Shown piece after piece: positions 63,985 through 64,000 of a stretch of 64,000 nucleotides of DNA (the first letter of the stretch is position 1; each line of letters opens with the position of its first letter). A program made the translations under genes and the position numbers. The notes beneath the pieces were generated by a model. It saw only the letters and a list, made by a program, of their open reading frames with translations, searched no databases and had not been told where the DNA came from. The stretch is from Fructilactobacillus ixorae (GTDB lineage: Bacteria > Bacillota > Bacilli > Lactobacillales > Lactobacillaceae), in NCBI RefSeq assembly GCF_024029915.1, contig NZ_CP097478.1, positions 744,001 through 808,000 of the forward strand. The letters run 5' to 3'.

Positions 63985-64000
63985 TTATTTTTGATCGTCG
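63985..64000 (-). CDS. dnaK: C-terminal end of dnaK (partial)
   Basis: The minus-strand frame ends ...Asp-Asp-Gln-Lys-stop (TAA at 63985-63987), matching the acidic/Lys end typical of DnaK, and dnaJ follows. Only five codons are inside the window, so the call rests mainly on synteny. Confidence 0.55.

Overview
The window is about 64 kb of chromosomal core from a low-to-mid GC Gram-positive bacterium, almost certainly a member of the Lactobacillaceae. Support comes from the gene content and order (scpA-scpB-rluB-ribU, dnaG-rpoD, glyQ-glyS-recO-era, prmA-rsmE-rel-dtd, dnaK-dnaJ-lepA), strong AGGAGG ribosome binding sites, T-box leaders, TGnTATAAT promoters and a Gram-positive LexA box. pyk follows dnaE directly, with no pfkA between them. 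In homofermentative relatives dnaE-pfkA-pyk is a cluster, so a heterofermentative (phosphoketolase) species is likely. Genus cannot be fixed from the sequence alone. No rRNA, tRNA, insertion sequence, prophage or CRISPR array was seen.

Layout: nearly everything is on the minus strand. 1-10.4 kb: topA, a small membrane protein, then an eight-gene run cca, ABC-F ATPase, thyA, dfrA, yozE-like, rbgA, rnhB, dprA. dprA is cut by an in-frame TGA. 10.4-14.8 kb: a TPR protein, hup, der, rpsA. 14.9-23.5 kb: cvfB, xerD, ribT, scpA, scpB, rluB, ribU, a ypbB-like gene and recQ, then a LysM protein and cmk. 23.6-28.8 kb: pyk and dnaE. 29-37 kb: a small DUF2929 protein (plus strand), nif3-like, trmK, rpoD, dnaG, glyS, glyQ with a glycine T-box. 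37-41 kb: recO, era, dgkA, ybeY, phoH, rpsU. 41-47 kb: a PPDK-regulator homologue (plus strand), nfo, a teichoic-acid glycerophosphotransferase-like gene, a YitT-family protein and aspS with an aspartate T-box. 47-54 kb: an amidase and a fructosamine-kinase-like gene (plus strand), then a HAD phosphatase, dtd, rel, rsmE, prmA. 54-60.6 kb is the accessory part: a small unknown protein, a VOC protein, an SOS-controlled Y-family polymerase cassette with two small partners, a DUF805 pseudogene with two in-frame TGA codons, an acetoin/diacetyl-reductase-like dehydrogenase and a repeat-rich surface protein. 60.8-64 kb: lepA, dnaJ and the last codons of what is probably dnaK.

Functionally the region is mostly housekeeping: replication and repair, ribosome assembly and translation, chromosome segregation, folate/thymidylate synthesis and cell-envelope work. 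The observations most worth following are the disrupted dprA, the doubly interrupted DUF805 gene, the LexA-box polymerase cassette with an unrecognised middle gene, the surface protein with near-identical 219-bp repeats and a degenerate sorting signal, the two T-boxes with readable specifier codons, and several terminators placed so tightly against the next gene that read-through seems obligatory. I saw no convincing evidence of a wholly new multi-gene system.
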